Positions 45,183 through 56,156 are shown, counted from the first letter of the stretch. The stretch is 64,000 nucleotides of DNA from Gracilaria domingensis (GCA_022539475.1 VCMS01000052.1:62001-126000); one strand, 5' to 3'. Program-made: numbers and translations. The notes: generated by a model not told the origin, from the sequence alone.

Positions 45183-46300
45183 AGTTGGATTGGAATCATT
45201 CTAATTCAGGGAGCTCTTCATTCTCTTCCGGTGGACGATCCTGATCATGACTGTCCGACGGTGCATCACTAGGACCCGGGGCGGGAAAGCCACTGCTCTT
45301 GACCTTCGGGGTCAAGGAAGAGATATGGTTGCAAATCATTGTCGATGTCGAGTGTGAATCGCGCACCGACTGGTAACTCTGACGCCTCCAGAGGTAATGG
45401 GTCTCCGGGGCGTAACGGTGGGAAACGACGATGAACGCGAAGATTAAGTGTCCCTGCTGGCTGGTCGGGTACACTACTGTCGAGAAGTACGACATCATCC
45501 CTAATCGGAATAGTCAATATCCGGTCGACAGGCTCCGAGTACGCTGAGTCTCCAGAAGAAGTATCGTCTTCCTCTGCATCTTCGAATCGTCGATTATCAC
45601 CTGTGACAGCATCATCTTCTTCCTCAGCTTCGGCATTAACTTGAAGCTGGGATGCCAACTGGGCTAATTCCTCGGACGTCACTTCTGTCTCATCCGGTCC
45701 GTGGGCGTGCACGTCATTCGTGAATGCGTCGCGAAAGACAATCTCTTCTGCTCGTCTCTTGGAACGGGCATAACCTGGGACTTCTGAGGCAGGAGCGGCA
45801 GGGATGACAGGTCCATTCTGAGGGGTTTCTTCCTCTCCTTCTGAATCAGGCTGGTCTTCTTCAGACTCAGACTCAGGGGGCTGTTCTGGGGAATCAGTGA
45901 TCATCACCAGGTTCTCTGTACAACTGAAATCCAAAATGTAATCTTCTGGGAAATAGTCACTCTTCATGTGAGTTAAGACCAACTCATCCTCGTCATCAGA
46001 TTCGGAATCAGACGAGAGTGGAACTGCACTGGATTCAGAAGTGAAGTCTTCACTGTCAGTACCAGAAAGTGGGGTGTACTCCTCGAGACCTGTTCTGTCG
46101 TAGTCAAGTCCAAGGGTGATGAACTTTCCATCAGGTTTCATCTTCACTTGCTGAGTTCCAAGATCCAAACAAGCTTGAAGCATTTCCAAAGAGGGGCAAC
46201 CAATGATAACTTCAAATGGAGTTCCTTTCACGACAAGGAAGTCCAGGGAACTACGACTGAAGCAAACTTCACTGGGACTTCTTTGAGAATACCCAAACAT
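45183..46300 (-). pseudogene. Gypsy-2 unit 2 protease end and acidic linker
   Basis: The translated frame is the same as unit 1 at 38543-39660, including the long acidic linker and both frame offsets. I saw no amino-acid difference. Confidence 0.75.
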
Positions 46301-47748
46301 TCGGAAGTACTTCCATCAGCCGCGGTGATCTTCTTCTCTGTCACCGCTGGTTTGACAGAAAGCTTCTCTGCAAGACTGGCAGACATAATGTTAGGAACCG
46401 CCCCTGAGTCGAGCAACGCCTGTGTACCCAAGCCGTATATCTTAACTTGAACGACTTTCAGACGACGGGTCTTCACATCTGTATCTGCGTAGGCCGTGGT
46501 GCTAGTAGACCTTCGAGCAGAAATGAGACGACGAATACTCTTCTTCGCTTCGTCAGCATCTCCTCGAAGTAACTGTCCAAAGGCCAAACCAGAGGGGGCA
46601 TTGGCCAATTCTTCGTCGACATTGTACTTGCACACGTGTTCCTGAAGCTTAACTTTGCTCGAGGAACTCTTTCGGACTCCAGACCTACGTGTCTTGATCT
46701 TCTTGGTCTGTGCGGAACGGACACGTCTACTACCGTCCTCTTGAGACTGGGCAATGTTCGGGAACATGAACGGCAAAATTCCACTGAGCTCTCCCGTACG
46801 AGCTTGCTTCGGAAGTGGGGTTCCATCTGCAGCTCTCTTAGCTGTATTCACAAAGTCAGCGTCGTGCTTTTGCTCTGTGATGACAGAGACATGATTCTGT
46901 TTCTCATGCTGTCCTGAAGGTGAAGGGGAATCTTGTACCCTAAGCTTTTCTTCAGACTGCGATTCACTCCTCGCGTTCTCAAACTTCACTTCACGCGAGT
47001 TGTCATTGGATGGTCCCTTCCAGCATGTATTCACTGAATGGCCGAATTTACGGCACCGGACGCAACGAGTGTCACGATGAGGGTTCAACTCACATCTGAT
47101 TGAAATATGTACTGGTTGTCGGCAATACGAACACATACGATCGCCACCTTGGCGGTTACTCGACTGAGAGGACTGACTCTTCTTCATCATTAGAGACAAC
47201 TGCCCAAGCTGGTCAGATAATTCATTCACCTTGTCCTCAAGGACATCAGACGAAGACTGCGCCTGCTTCTTTGGCTTCTGTAGAACGTGCTTGGCCGGGG
47301 GAAGAGCATTAAGGGCTCCATATAAACCTAGGGTCTCTTTCCCGGAGACAAATGATTTCACAACTTCTCTTAGAGAATTGTAGTCCTCAGCACCACGAAA
47401 CATTACAAACTGCGCTAAGTCCACAAATTCCATGACCGCTTAACGAAGAAGGCCGAACTTGGCCTCAGAGTTGAATCCAGCTTTCTCGAAACAGCTGTCC
47501 ATCTCTTTCATCGACCCGAGCAGATCTGCATAATCTAAACGTGATGAAACTGCACGGCGAATTTTCTCTTCAGGTCCCTCACTTGGACCAAAGCGATCAA
47601 TCAGCGACGACTTAACTGCATTGTAATCTCTTGCTTCTGCAGCCAGAGAACCATCTTCAGCATAGGTTTCGTAATAGAAATCAAATGCCTCGCCTTCCAG
47701 AAAACCAAGAAGGCCAAGAGCACGTTCTTTTTCAGTCTTGCCAGACAT
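46228..47748 (-). pseudogene. Gypsy-2 unit 2 gag, zinc knuckles and protease
   Basis: Same as unit 1 at 39588-41108, with the shared stop after FGLLR (47440) and identical zinc knuckles and D-S-G-A protease site. Confidence 0.8.
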
Positions 47749-47859
47749 TGCAACATTCTCATAAAAGAAGAAGGACTATCTCAATTCGACGGAAGAACCA
47801 TCGAAATTAACTGTAGAGGGGGATGCTTCATTCGGTTGATTCCCTCCTCGAGAATACCA

Positions 47860-48916
47860 TCTGGACGTCATTTTTGTGGCAAACGACGCGGGTGTTTACA
47901 GACCTTAACACTTGGTTCTCGTAGCAGAAAGAGATTCAGGGTAGAACAACCAGCCACTCAAAAGAGGCCAACGTGGGCCCAGAATCCAGCAAAGAAATAA
48001 ACGTAGTATGCCCAGGGGAAGATCCCAGGCAAAGAAAGGAAAAGGACAAACTAGTGGTTGGACTACCACCAGTCAAAGAAAACGAACAACGGACAACAAC
48101 AGACTGCACGCGAATTCTGCAGCCAAACTTATCTCTGCGCGTCCAGAGACAAGCGTATAGACGTCCTACGAGACGTCCCAAGGAGAGCTACTAACTGAAG
48201 ATAAGTCCTCACTGTATGCCCAAGCTAGTCTCTCGCAGAAGACGTTACTTGGCACTCAAAGAAAACCCAACGGACAGCTTCCCGTCCAGCGCCAAAGTCC
48301 ATGTAGCACCAGGTCTCTCGACCGACACCGTTATCCGAGCCAAAGCTCCGGTGGGGCTCACTGACGACGGAAGCGCCTTTGGTACACACTACACGATTCC
48401 CGTCCACACCTAGGGCGCTTCAACCGGTACCGAGTTATCTGTTGAGTAGAGCAGTGCTCGCACAAAACGCGCAGACCCAAAAGATGTTAGAAAGGCACAC
48501 AGGCCTAGACGCAGTAATAACTTACTTAGCTGCACTGCCCAAGGGATTGGGTGAAGTTGATAGAATAATAAAGTTGATGAACGCAATGTTGTTTTGGGTC
48601 GAGACACCGCTAGGCGTCTCTCTGACCTTTTATATAGAGTTCTGAACCCTCTAGAAGGGACTAGAAATGCAATAACGCACTATAGTTACTAGATGCAGTA
48701 GTACTCCTATTTGTAGAGCAGTGGGGCCGAACCCAGTACAGTCTGACGTTACTGGCTACTTTAGCACACGTGGCATTGCCTTCGGAAAATGCACGCATGC
48801 CAAATCACGATGTCCTCCTGACTGTACTTACAGCAGTGTACCGCACCCACATTATGTAGTATAGGATATCAAATAGATGCAATAAAAATCATAAACTGTA
48901 GAGTTCTCACTTCACA
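47860..48916 (-). repeat. Gypsy-2 LTR 3 (right)
   Basis: About 1057 bp. Its final ~230 bases carry private differences (for example GTTACTAGATGC with a 4-base gap, TTCGGAAAATGC for TTCGGGCAATGC, and GAGTTCTCAC). It ends CACTTCACA, followed by the GCTAT duplication. Confidence 0.85.
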
Positions 48917-48921
48917 GCTAT

Positions 48922-49231
48922 CTTATACGTCGGACCGTAGAAATGTCAGCTTCTACAGAATACAGTACCTTGCCCTTAATTTTGCCCGAATCTTTACAAG
49001 CCTCTACAATCTACATTTTTGTCATATGCCACTGGAAATAGAATACCTTTTGGTTGTAGCCAAATTAGTCTGCTTAAAACTTCAACCAGATTCAAGCTCA
49101 CGAAAATTATGTTTCATGTTTCAGTTTAGCTGTAGCATTAGAGTTAGAGTACTCTAATTTGCTTAGGTTTAGAGCTAAAAAGGAATGTGAAACACACATT
49201 GTAAGTCTCGCAAATAGCGATTTGTACGCTA
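48922..49231. other. Intergenic, nothing recognised
   Basis: AT-rich DNA without an ORF of note between Gypsy-2 and the TRIM. Confidence 0.4.
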
Positions 49232-49236
49232 TATAT

Positions 49237-49465
49237 TGTCAGAGATAATCTGAGAGAGTTTCAAGCTCTTACTTGGCTAATATTATAGCGGACAGGCAAT
49301 AATCTATAGTGCTACGTAATAGTTAAATTATTTAGTAGCTTAGCAGAGTGCTTCCTAAATTGGAAACAATAAAACATATAAATGGCGCTGAGACAGAACC
49401 TCCTGAGGGTTCGTCCGGCAGCTCCCAGGTTCCCTCGGACCATACTGCGCACATCAGCTCTGACA
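49237..49465 (+). repeat. 5' LTR of the TRIM (229 bp)
   Basis: It shares TAATATTATAGCGGACA, ATAGTGCTACGTAATAGTTA and CTGCGCACAT with the 3' LTR. It carries an extra ~25 bases near 49410-49440. Confidence 0.85.
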
Positions 49466-49553
49466 TGTTATTGGGCCTTATCAATCAGACTCCGCTGCGC
49501 GATCATTAAACGTAATGCAAATTGAAAGGAACTAAATATTTACCGCCGTATCG

Positions 49554-50103
49554 CCGGCCCGTATTTGTGACTGACTGACTTGATGGAAAAACAAACGACT
49601 AATGACTCACTGACTACCACATGCAATAAAACGGTCGTCACATTTAGTCATTTACAGTACACGTGGCCATAAACCCACGTGATTCATTCATAACCACTAG
49701 TAGTGCTACACTTGTTCAGTATAGTAGCTTACATGGTTTTCAAAATATGTCTCAAGTTTTAATTTTACTATAAATAGTATACAAAGTTAATAATTTGCTA
49801 AGATATCCCTTTGTTTGATTAATTTAGCCTCTGTTTTCAAATTTTTAGTCACTTTTCAAAACTTTCAAAAACTTTGAAGTTTGATATTAACATTCTTTAG
49901 AACGAATTTACGATGTTAAAAGCTGAACAAATTAACAACTATACTTTTATATCTCAGAAGAAGGGCAGTACAGTTTGTTTCTAAGCAAACACGCTTAGAA
50001 GAAGAACCAAGAAAAAGGTGACTAAATATGACTGACTATGAAGTTTTTTGAATGACTTTGACTTTCGGACTTGCTCAAAAATGTTATCACAAATACGGCC
50101 CTG
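49554..50103. mobile_element. hAT-like MITE, 550 bp (copy 2), inside the TRIM
   Basis: The ends CCGGCCCGTATTTGTGA and TCACAAATACGGCCCTG are inverted repeats, flanked by the perfect 8-bp duplication CCGTATCG (49546-49553 and 50104-50111). Same length as copy 1 at 2609 and similar along the whole element (TTTAGTCATTTACAGTACACG in both). It inserted after the TRIM. Confidence 0.9.
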
Positions 50104-50494
50104 CCGTATCGTCGTTTCTTCGTGTGCAGTAGACGCTTATGGACTGGAACAAACTCATGAAAACTATGTCAATGAACAAGGGAAATGAGGTCGCCGTCTT
50201 TGAAACTACTGCTCCCATTGGGGCTGGAGAAACTTAAAAAGACGATAGGTATTTCACACTTACGCAACAAAGCAGAAGTGAAGTGGACAACGAAAGCCAG
50301 ATATTCCTCCCCGCTAAAGAAACTGTGGATGAGTTATGAAACCATCAAAAATTGTTTGGAAAACACACCGCCAGCTCTGCGCAGGTTATTTGGACTCTAA
50401 ATGGCGTTCAGACACAAAAAGAAAATATTAAGTTGAACGCTCTTCTAGTAACATTGGAAATTAATAATTAACCAAGTAACCGTTGAAGGGGGAG

Positions 50495-50698
50495 TGCCAG
50501 AGACAATCTGAGAGAGTTTCAAGCTCTTACTTGGCTAATATTATAGCGGACAAGAAATAGTCTATAGTGCTACGTAATAGTTAAATTATTTAGTAGCTTA
50601 GCAGAGTGTTTCCTAAATTGGAAACAATAGAACATGTAAAAGGCGCTGAGACAAAACCTCCTTTCACTCGAACCACACTGCGCACATTAGCGCTAACA
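50495..50698 (+). repeat. 3' LTR of the TRIM (204 bp)
   Basis: It starts right after the polypurine tract GAAGGGGGAG (50485-50494) and ends CGCTAACA before the TATAT duplication. Confidence 0.85.
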
Positions 50699-50703
50699 TA
50701 TAT

Positions 50704-51398
50704 CGATGCTAGATGCGGCGTACTTTGGAAAACTATCAGGTTTCATTCATCCAAATTTTTTATGTATGTACTAAGGATGTAGTTCTAGGAAAATATGCCT
50801 ACTTCTAGAACTAAAGGTAAATTTTGGTCTTGTGGCGGAGGTTTCCTTTTCGTTCGATATGGCACTACAAACATCGCAAGCTGTCGCCATTTTTGACGAA
50901 GATGATGCGTACAGCTGACAGAAAGACTTCAGCAATGCGAAGCGTCTTGCAGAAATAAAATACGTTTTGAAACAATTCGCTACGATCAAATACCGATTCA
51001 AACTTTTTACGAAAACAAATTGATTATCTTCCATCTTTTGTCTGAATATTATTCTTCAGTACTGCTTCACTGTTTATATGCAAATGGTACATTTTCCCGC
51101 ATTTCCCCGTTCAGCAACGTAGTTACAGCACTACAAGATTTGAGATCGGGGGTCTTTGGTACCTTTCGGTAACTAACCGTATTCGCTCTCCTAGTATGGA
51201 CCAACATGGTCTGCATAGAAAGTTCTGGCTTACGCCAAAGTTTCGGTACCACATATCTTATCGATGTTTGCACGACTTCCAAATCGGAAAGCACAGAGCA
51301 TAAGATAACAGAAAGTTGACTTGGCGCAATGAGGATTGGTTGGCTCGAGCGTTCCGTTTCCTTTTGCACTAGGTGCAATCCATTTGAAGATTCATGAA
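50704..51398. other. Intergenic, nothing recognised
   Basis: Short frames on both strands with no family match. The 147-codon minus frame at 51067-51510 runs through a solo LTR and a G tract and is not believed. Confidence 0.4.
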
Positions 51399-51403
51399 AG
51401 TTA

Positions 51404-51747
51404 TGTTGTTGTTGGGGGGGGGGGGGGGGTACGTAGATTGGTCTCACAAGGGGTTGGATCGACTCCTCGATCCGCTGTTTACTTGTTCGAGCTACCTTTT
51501 TATCTTTCACTAGCTTCCAGCAACTGAGTCACAGACTACAACTAATGTTTGTATTTTCGGTGCTCGCTCTTCTTCTAATTAAAGAGCAGCCCGTTTGGAA
51601 CGCTCTGCTGACTTGTCACTGCCAACCACTGCACCAGTGTGCCATGCAACGTCTTGCACCATGTTGCTCCATGCGAACGTTGCAGTTTAACCAGACTGCA
51701 ACGTCCTTGAGCAACATGTGCTTCACAGACGTTTCAGTGTCTCCACA
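51404..51747 (-). mobile_element. Solo LTR of the Copia-D family
   Basis: It aligns along its whole length with the Copia-D LTR at 31591-31920, starts TGTTGTTG and ends GTCTCCACA. The perfect 5-bp duplication AGTTA flanks it (51399-51403 and 51748-51752). A run of about 17 G near 51414-51430 replaces GAGAGG of the Copia-D copy. It likely arose by recombination between the two LTRs of a full element. Confidence 0.85.
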
Positions 51748-51760
51748 AGTTAAAGCTTCC

Positions 51761-51807
51761 CTGTTGCAGACAGTGTTTGTCAAGATGACAAACACTGTCT
51801 GCAACAG
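51761..51807. repeat. Perfect hairpin, 22-bp stem, 3-base loop
   Basis: 51761-51782 and 51786-51807 are exact reverse complements (CTGTTGCAGACAG at the outer end) separated by AGA. It lies 8 bases past the solo LTR duplication. No surrounding ORF or promoter signal was found. Confidence 0.8.
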
Positions 51808-51916
51808 AGAAGTTGGGCCGTTAGATGTGGTTCTCAGTGGTTTTGTTATCCAATTTCTAGTTGCGAGACAACCGAGCACTTTTCGATTCTCATGCGTACC
51901 ACCGATTCTGTATTAT

Positions 51917-52424
51917 TAGACCTACCTCAGCTTATATCTGTATTTCGTTAAAAACTAACAACCCTATGAGTTTCTTGGCGTTTGAGAGAAAGGTATGTAA
52001 CTAACGTAGAGAACTTCAAATCAAAGAGTATTTTGGACACTACTGCTTGCACTGTAGACTGCCTATGTTTCGAGAGACAACTGAGTGATCTGTTTGAAGA
52101 CTTAGTCTTCCACGATTACAGTAGTGTCCGTCATATATTGCGTAAATTGTGAAACCAGTTTTTGGTATTCGATCGACATATCAGATAAACTGAGTTATCT
52201 CCAGTTGACTCAGAATTCTACAGTTATGCTACATAAACTTAGACGGTTTGCAGTTTTACAAATACGGAATTGTCTTACGAGTTGTGTCAAAATGACATAG
52301 AAATGTATTTAGTTTGGCAAACCCTTTGCAACTTTTGTATAGCTGCATTATCTGTGATTGACATACATGAATTGAATAAGATTAATATTTTAACGAAATA
52401 CGGATGTAAGCTGAGGTAGGTCTA
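51917..52424. mobile_element. TA-flanked MITE, about 504 bp (mariner-like)
   Basis: The left end GACCTACCTCAGCTTATATC and the right end, inverted, GACCTACCTCAGCTTACATC continue to match for about 35 bases. Both ends lie beside TA (51917-51918 and 52423-52424), the duplication made by Tc1/mariner transposases. No transposase ORF is present. Confidence 0.75.
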
Positions 52425-52785
52425 CTACATGTCAACGAAAATTACATTTCTATCCGGCAGGACATGGAAAACACAGCTAGATACTATCTCACACGGTCAC
52501 CTACTAGGTCTAGTATTTCTACGTTCAGACTGTAGGGTTTCGATGGTATAAAAATGTACGAATATTCGCCACACAAGGGTTACAAGTTCCTACAGTGCAC
52601 CCCCCTGCCAAGTGACCAAAAGTGCACTGCAGGGAGTGTGCACTGAACAAAGATGACGATTGTTTTACTTCCATATCTCATTCAGGTTTGTCTGCCGAAA
52701 GCCCTTCCGTGTATGAGCTTGAAAGACTCTCTGCACCTCACGTTGTTGTACACGTATTCCACGTACGCAGGTTCGTGTTTTGACC
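52425..52785. other. Intergenic, nothing recognised
   Basis: No supported ORF. Contains a short pair of ACTGCAGGG/CCCTGC-type words near 52620. Confidence 0.4.
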
Positions 52786-52788
52786 TAA

Positions 52789-53000
52789 GGGCCTTTCCAC
52801 ATAAAGACATAGACAAATCTGCAATTGTCCATTGTCCACGGTTTGTCCTCGCTCCTTGAGCGATGACAGCAAAGAGACACTTGAGAAATGACTCTATCAG
52901 ATTTGTTTTTATTTTTTCGGCCCGCAAGGTTATTATATTTTAATTTCTTTTATTACACGTGTGACAATTGTGCATGTCTTGTCTTTATGTGGAAAGGCCC
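52789..53000. mobile_element. TAA-flanked MITE, 212 bp (PIF/Harbinger-like)
   Basis: A 21-bp perfect terminal inverted repeat starts GGGCCTTTCCACATAAAG on the left (52789) and ends CTTTATGTGGAAAGGCCC on the right (53000). TAA is duplicated at 52786-52788 and 53001-53003. Three-base TWA duplications with G-rich ends are typical of PIF/Harbinger elements. No coding region. Confidence 0.75.
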
Positions 53001-53003
53001 TAA

Positions 53004-53911
53004 ATGATGCACTGAAAGGAGCGTGGATTGTTATATAAAAGGGTGCACTATACGGAGCATACTCCTCTGTACTTTACAAAGAAAGGTTCAAAGGTTAACG
53101 CATGTTTGGTACTCAATCGTCAAGCCAGTCGGCTCTCTTTAAGACAACAAGAGAAAAGGTGGCCTTCGGCCACTATCTCAAAGAGTGGCATCATGGAGCA
53201 ACCATTTCGCTTTTCTGGACGTCCAAAACGTTTGATTTTCATTTTTGCATTGTTTAGGACTTCCAAAATATGCTTTTGCTCTAGCTTTTTGCTCGTTCTG
53301 ATGTTCCACGTGATTGCGCAAAAAATACGCGAGACCTGTTTTGTGCATAACGTTTAAGACGGTTTTGCCCATACTGATGCAATCCTAGTAGTGCTGGTAG
53401 ATTTAAGGAGTTTGCAGAATATAAAAATCTCAAGTGGTTATAATATATTATGATGCTCGAACAGCAGCGAACCTCTAAGCTGGAATGACTTACCAAACAT
53501 AGCTTGGACCTAATTGAAGAGCTTTTCATCGAGATTTGCTCTTCATTGAGGTGCTTGCACTCGCCGATTACCCAATAATTAGTTACTTCTGCACCTGCAG
53601 TTGGGGACCCCACATATTATACGAGCCGCCCGCCAAAGACTGAGAGTGAAACTGTGGGGGGTCTCCAAAACCTTCCGCTCTGCACCGTGTATGAAAGAAC
53701 CTGACGCTTCGTCAAGTGCTGAAGTGACCGATCTCGAATGACCTCAAAGCAACGCAGAAACTAGACTACTTGTGGAGGCTCAGATAAAGATTCTTCACTT
53801 AAAAGGTCCTCTCTCTCTACCCTACCCTCGATATCAAAGGCCTCCTCTCCATCATCATTGCACTGAGTTTTCCGCCTTTTCGTCAGCATTTCACATTGGA
53901 CATAACTCAAA
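53004..53911. other. Upstream region of the secreted-protein gene
   Basis: No ORF of note. CT-rich tracts (CTCTCTCTACCCTACCCTCG, 53809-53830) lie about 100 bases before the start codon and may belong to the promoter or leader. Confidence 0.4.
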
Positions 53912-54664
53912 ATGGCATTCACCTCTTGCTCCTCTGCAGTTTTCCTCATTGCCGCTCTGACATCCTTCGTATCTCTAGCTAACGCTCGTCGCGAGTGCGC
54001 AATTGCCACGCACAGAGTGACCGGGAAGAATAGCCTGTTCTCTCTCGTCTGCCGTTGTGACAACCGCCCAGAAATGATCGGTCGTTCCATTCGTTTTTTC
54101 GATCCAGACACGCCTGATACAATGGCACAAGAAGAACTGACAGTCGATTGCATCGAGCATGAGAAACCAAGCATGGAGCGTGCTTGCGTATATAGCGGCG
54201 CAGCTTTTGAACGCCGTGCCGCACATGTGCTTGATGACTGCATGGGCAGACGACCGCAAAACCCTTCCGCTGAAGGATTGCAGCCATTTGCATTCAAGAA
54301 CGATCGCTGTGAGACAGAGTTTCGCGAACTCGACGTCGAGAGAATGGAGGCCTTGCTAGTGTGTGCTTGTACTCAGCGCCCGGGGTACTTGGTTCATCCG
54401 GGTGTGATTCAATTCATCACGAATGGCTCACCTGTAGGTTCTAGCGATGAACAGACTCTGCTTCAGACCTGTACCGAAGAGGCCCTACCGTCGTTGAATG
54501 ATGCCTGCCGGAACCATCCTGGGCGTTTTGACCTACGGGGCGCCCAAGCGTTCAACGTTTGCTGTAAAAGAGTCAGGGTTCTTTTCGATGAAGAGAAGCT
54601 TAAGTGCCAGGCTATTGTTCCGGACGATGTGGATTCAATTGACCTCACTTTTGTTGAGTCTTAA
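53912..54664 (+). CDS. Secreted protein with two six-cysteine modules
   Basis: A 250-codon intact ORF. Residues 1-26 form a classic signal peptide (FLIAALTSFVSLANA then RRE), so the protein enters the secretory pathway. The rest contains two tandem modules with the same cysteine spacing: C-x17-C-x-C-x30-C-x11-C-x17-C, then C-x17-C-x-C-x33-C-x11-C-x17-C. Both have RP after C-x-C and Ser-x4-Ala before the fifth Cys. Two more Cys lie in the tail. Even Cys numbers within each module suggest disulphides. I do not recognise the family, and sequence identity between modules is low outside the Cys frame. It is the only host-like ORF for several kb and shows no sign of decay. Confidence 0.8.
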   Translation: MAFTSCSSAVFLIAALTSFVSLANARRECAIATHRVTGKNSLFSLVCRCDNRPEMIGRSIRFFDPDTPDTMAQEELTVDCIEHEKPSMERACVYSGAAFERRAAHVLDDCMGRRPQNPSAEGLQPFAFKNDRCETEFRELDVERMEALLVCACTQRPGYLVHPGVIQFITNGSPVGSSDEQTLLQTCTEEALPSLNDACRNHPGRFDLRGAQAFNVCCKRVRVLFDEEKLKCQAIVPDDVDSIDLTFVES

Positions 54665-56156
54665 AGGCACGAGGAGCAAGTTAGAGTAAATAGTATATCT
54701 CACGCCATATTTCATTGGCCCAAGTATTATCTTCCAACGTTGAGAAGAGTCCTTACGGCACGTAAAACGTAAAGTTATTGCTGAGTACAACGAAATAACC
54801 TGTGTCTTCCTAAATCAAACTTGTTGAAAGCTATACAACCTCAGAATCTGAGGAACTAACCTACCTCGGAAGTGCCATCGACAACGTATTTGAAACAGAC
54901 ATTTGCGAAGGACTGCAAACCATTGGCGAGTCCAAAATTCAGCTCACAAGAGGGCTGAGCCTAGCACACATCTCAATTGCAATTATTGTATCGCAGAGAT
55001 CACAATACATCTGTGTCTTGTTTAATTTTGGTAAAGAAGGAGGCAAGGACAACCTCCTTTCTGCCTAGTGGACTCTCCACAAGATCAACAATCCGGGTTC
55101 GGGTTGGGTGGGGACAGAAAAGCACTAATCGAATCAGAGATCGCAGCGCGATCCTGGCTTCAAGAAGAGTTCAAATGACAAGATCAAGAAGCTGCCGATC
55201 GTCATCACCGCGTCATTGACGGCGATAACCGACGCACAAGCACACATGTCTTGGATCGAGAGCTATAAACATATTATATTCTTCGTTCCTCGAAAAGATC
55301 AGTATGTTCTTATAAATGTCGCTCTGTAGCTACATTTCAAGTTCCTTCTTTCAGCGGGGTTTTGTCGTCGTCGTTTCTCTGCCAAAAATTGATGCCCTCG
55401 AGGCGAATGTTGTACATGCTCACAACACTCATCATATAGATGTACTGCAATAGGATGTTGAAAGTGAAAAGGATTTGAAGAATCGTACAGGGAAAGCCGC
55501 AGGTCAAACGTGCTCGTGAGGAAAGCAGCAGTGTGTACAAAGCCAACTCGCGAGTGGATACTGTTGATAGCAATGATATGAATGCTCTGCACCAGCTGTA
55601 AGCCGTGCTCGTCATTCTTGACAAAATGGAGAGACTATAGCATAAGCAACCTTTCTGTTTGCCGCAACTTCTACTACAATATTGGTGCCAACCGTAGGAA
55701 GAGAAGCAGGTTGCGACTGGAACCATTGGTGCTGGGTCACAAACGTGAGCCTGAATTGAGGGAAGTCACCTTGATCCAACAGCTGACAGATGTATCAACC
55801 AGAATGGTCTGCCATCTTTATTATTCGCACTCGTGAGACCTGAACGGCGTCGTGAGCCCTTCTCGGGCAGGAGAGAGCTGTACGGTTTGCAGTCAATGTT
55901 CGACCGTGAATGTCTCACCACACCCGAATTGGACAGGCGCGAGGAAACAAGAGCTGCGGTCGCAGTGCGCCCGCCAGCATGGCGCTTTCTGCGCATCATT
56001 TCCAATCACGTGATAAGCGTCAAGTGGCATTATGTCATACAGAGTAGTGCCACGACATGCGCGGTCATAATGACATCCTGTCAGCCTCAGCTCTTTCTGC
56101 CAATTGATAGCAAACAAACCAAGAAGCAATTGTAATTGGCTCAGCCGTTGGACGCG
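54665..56156. other. Intergenic, nothing recognised
   Basis: Some open frames reach 130 codons on both strands (55337-55726 minus, 55833-56135 plus), but none has a recognisable domain. An LTR-like or decayed element may lie in 54820-55320. Confidence 0.4.

Larger units (their letters stand above)
34575..48921 (-). mobile_element. Gypsy-2 tandem: LTR-internal-LTR-internal-LTR
   Basis: Three LTRs (34580-35640, 41220-42280, 47860-48916) and two internal regions (35641-41219, 42281-47859) form one array with a 6640-bp period. GCTAT flanks it at 34575-34579 and 48917-48921, so it behaves as one insertion. The internal regions differ at only a handful of bases, while the outer LTRs differ more. 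This points to duplication by unequal LTR recombination long after insertion. Coding is on the minus strand in Gypsy order. Confidence 0.9.
49232..50703 (+). mobile_element. TRIM-like LTR element with TATAT duplication
   Basis: The LTRs are 49237-49465 and 50495-50698, starting TGTCAGAGATAATC and TGCCAGAGACAATC and both ending ACA. TATAT is duplicated at 49232-49236 and 50699-50703. A purine tract GAAGGGGGAG precedes the 3' LTR. Just after the 5' LTR the sequence is TGTTATTGGGCC, close to the GGTTATGGGCCC of the Copia-F primer site. Without the nested MITE the element is about 0.9 kb. The internal 71-codon frame (50185-50400) has no pol motif, so this is a non-autonomous terminal-repeat element. 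Confidence 0.85.

Noticed and set aside
51067..51510. 147-codon minus ORF with a poly-Pro run
   Set aside because: The Pro run is the G tract of a solo LTR, and the frame crosses the LTR boundary.
54820..55320. Possible decayed ORF (SESEELTYLGSAIDN region)
   Set aside because: A reading of about 90 codons with no recognised family and stops on both sides.
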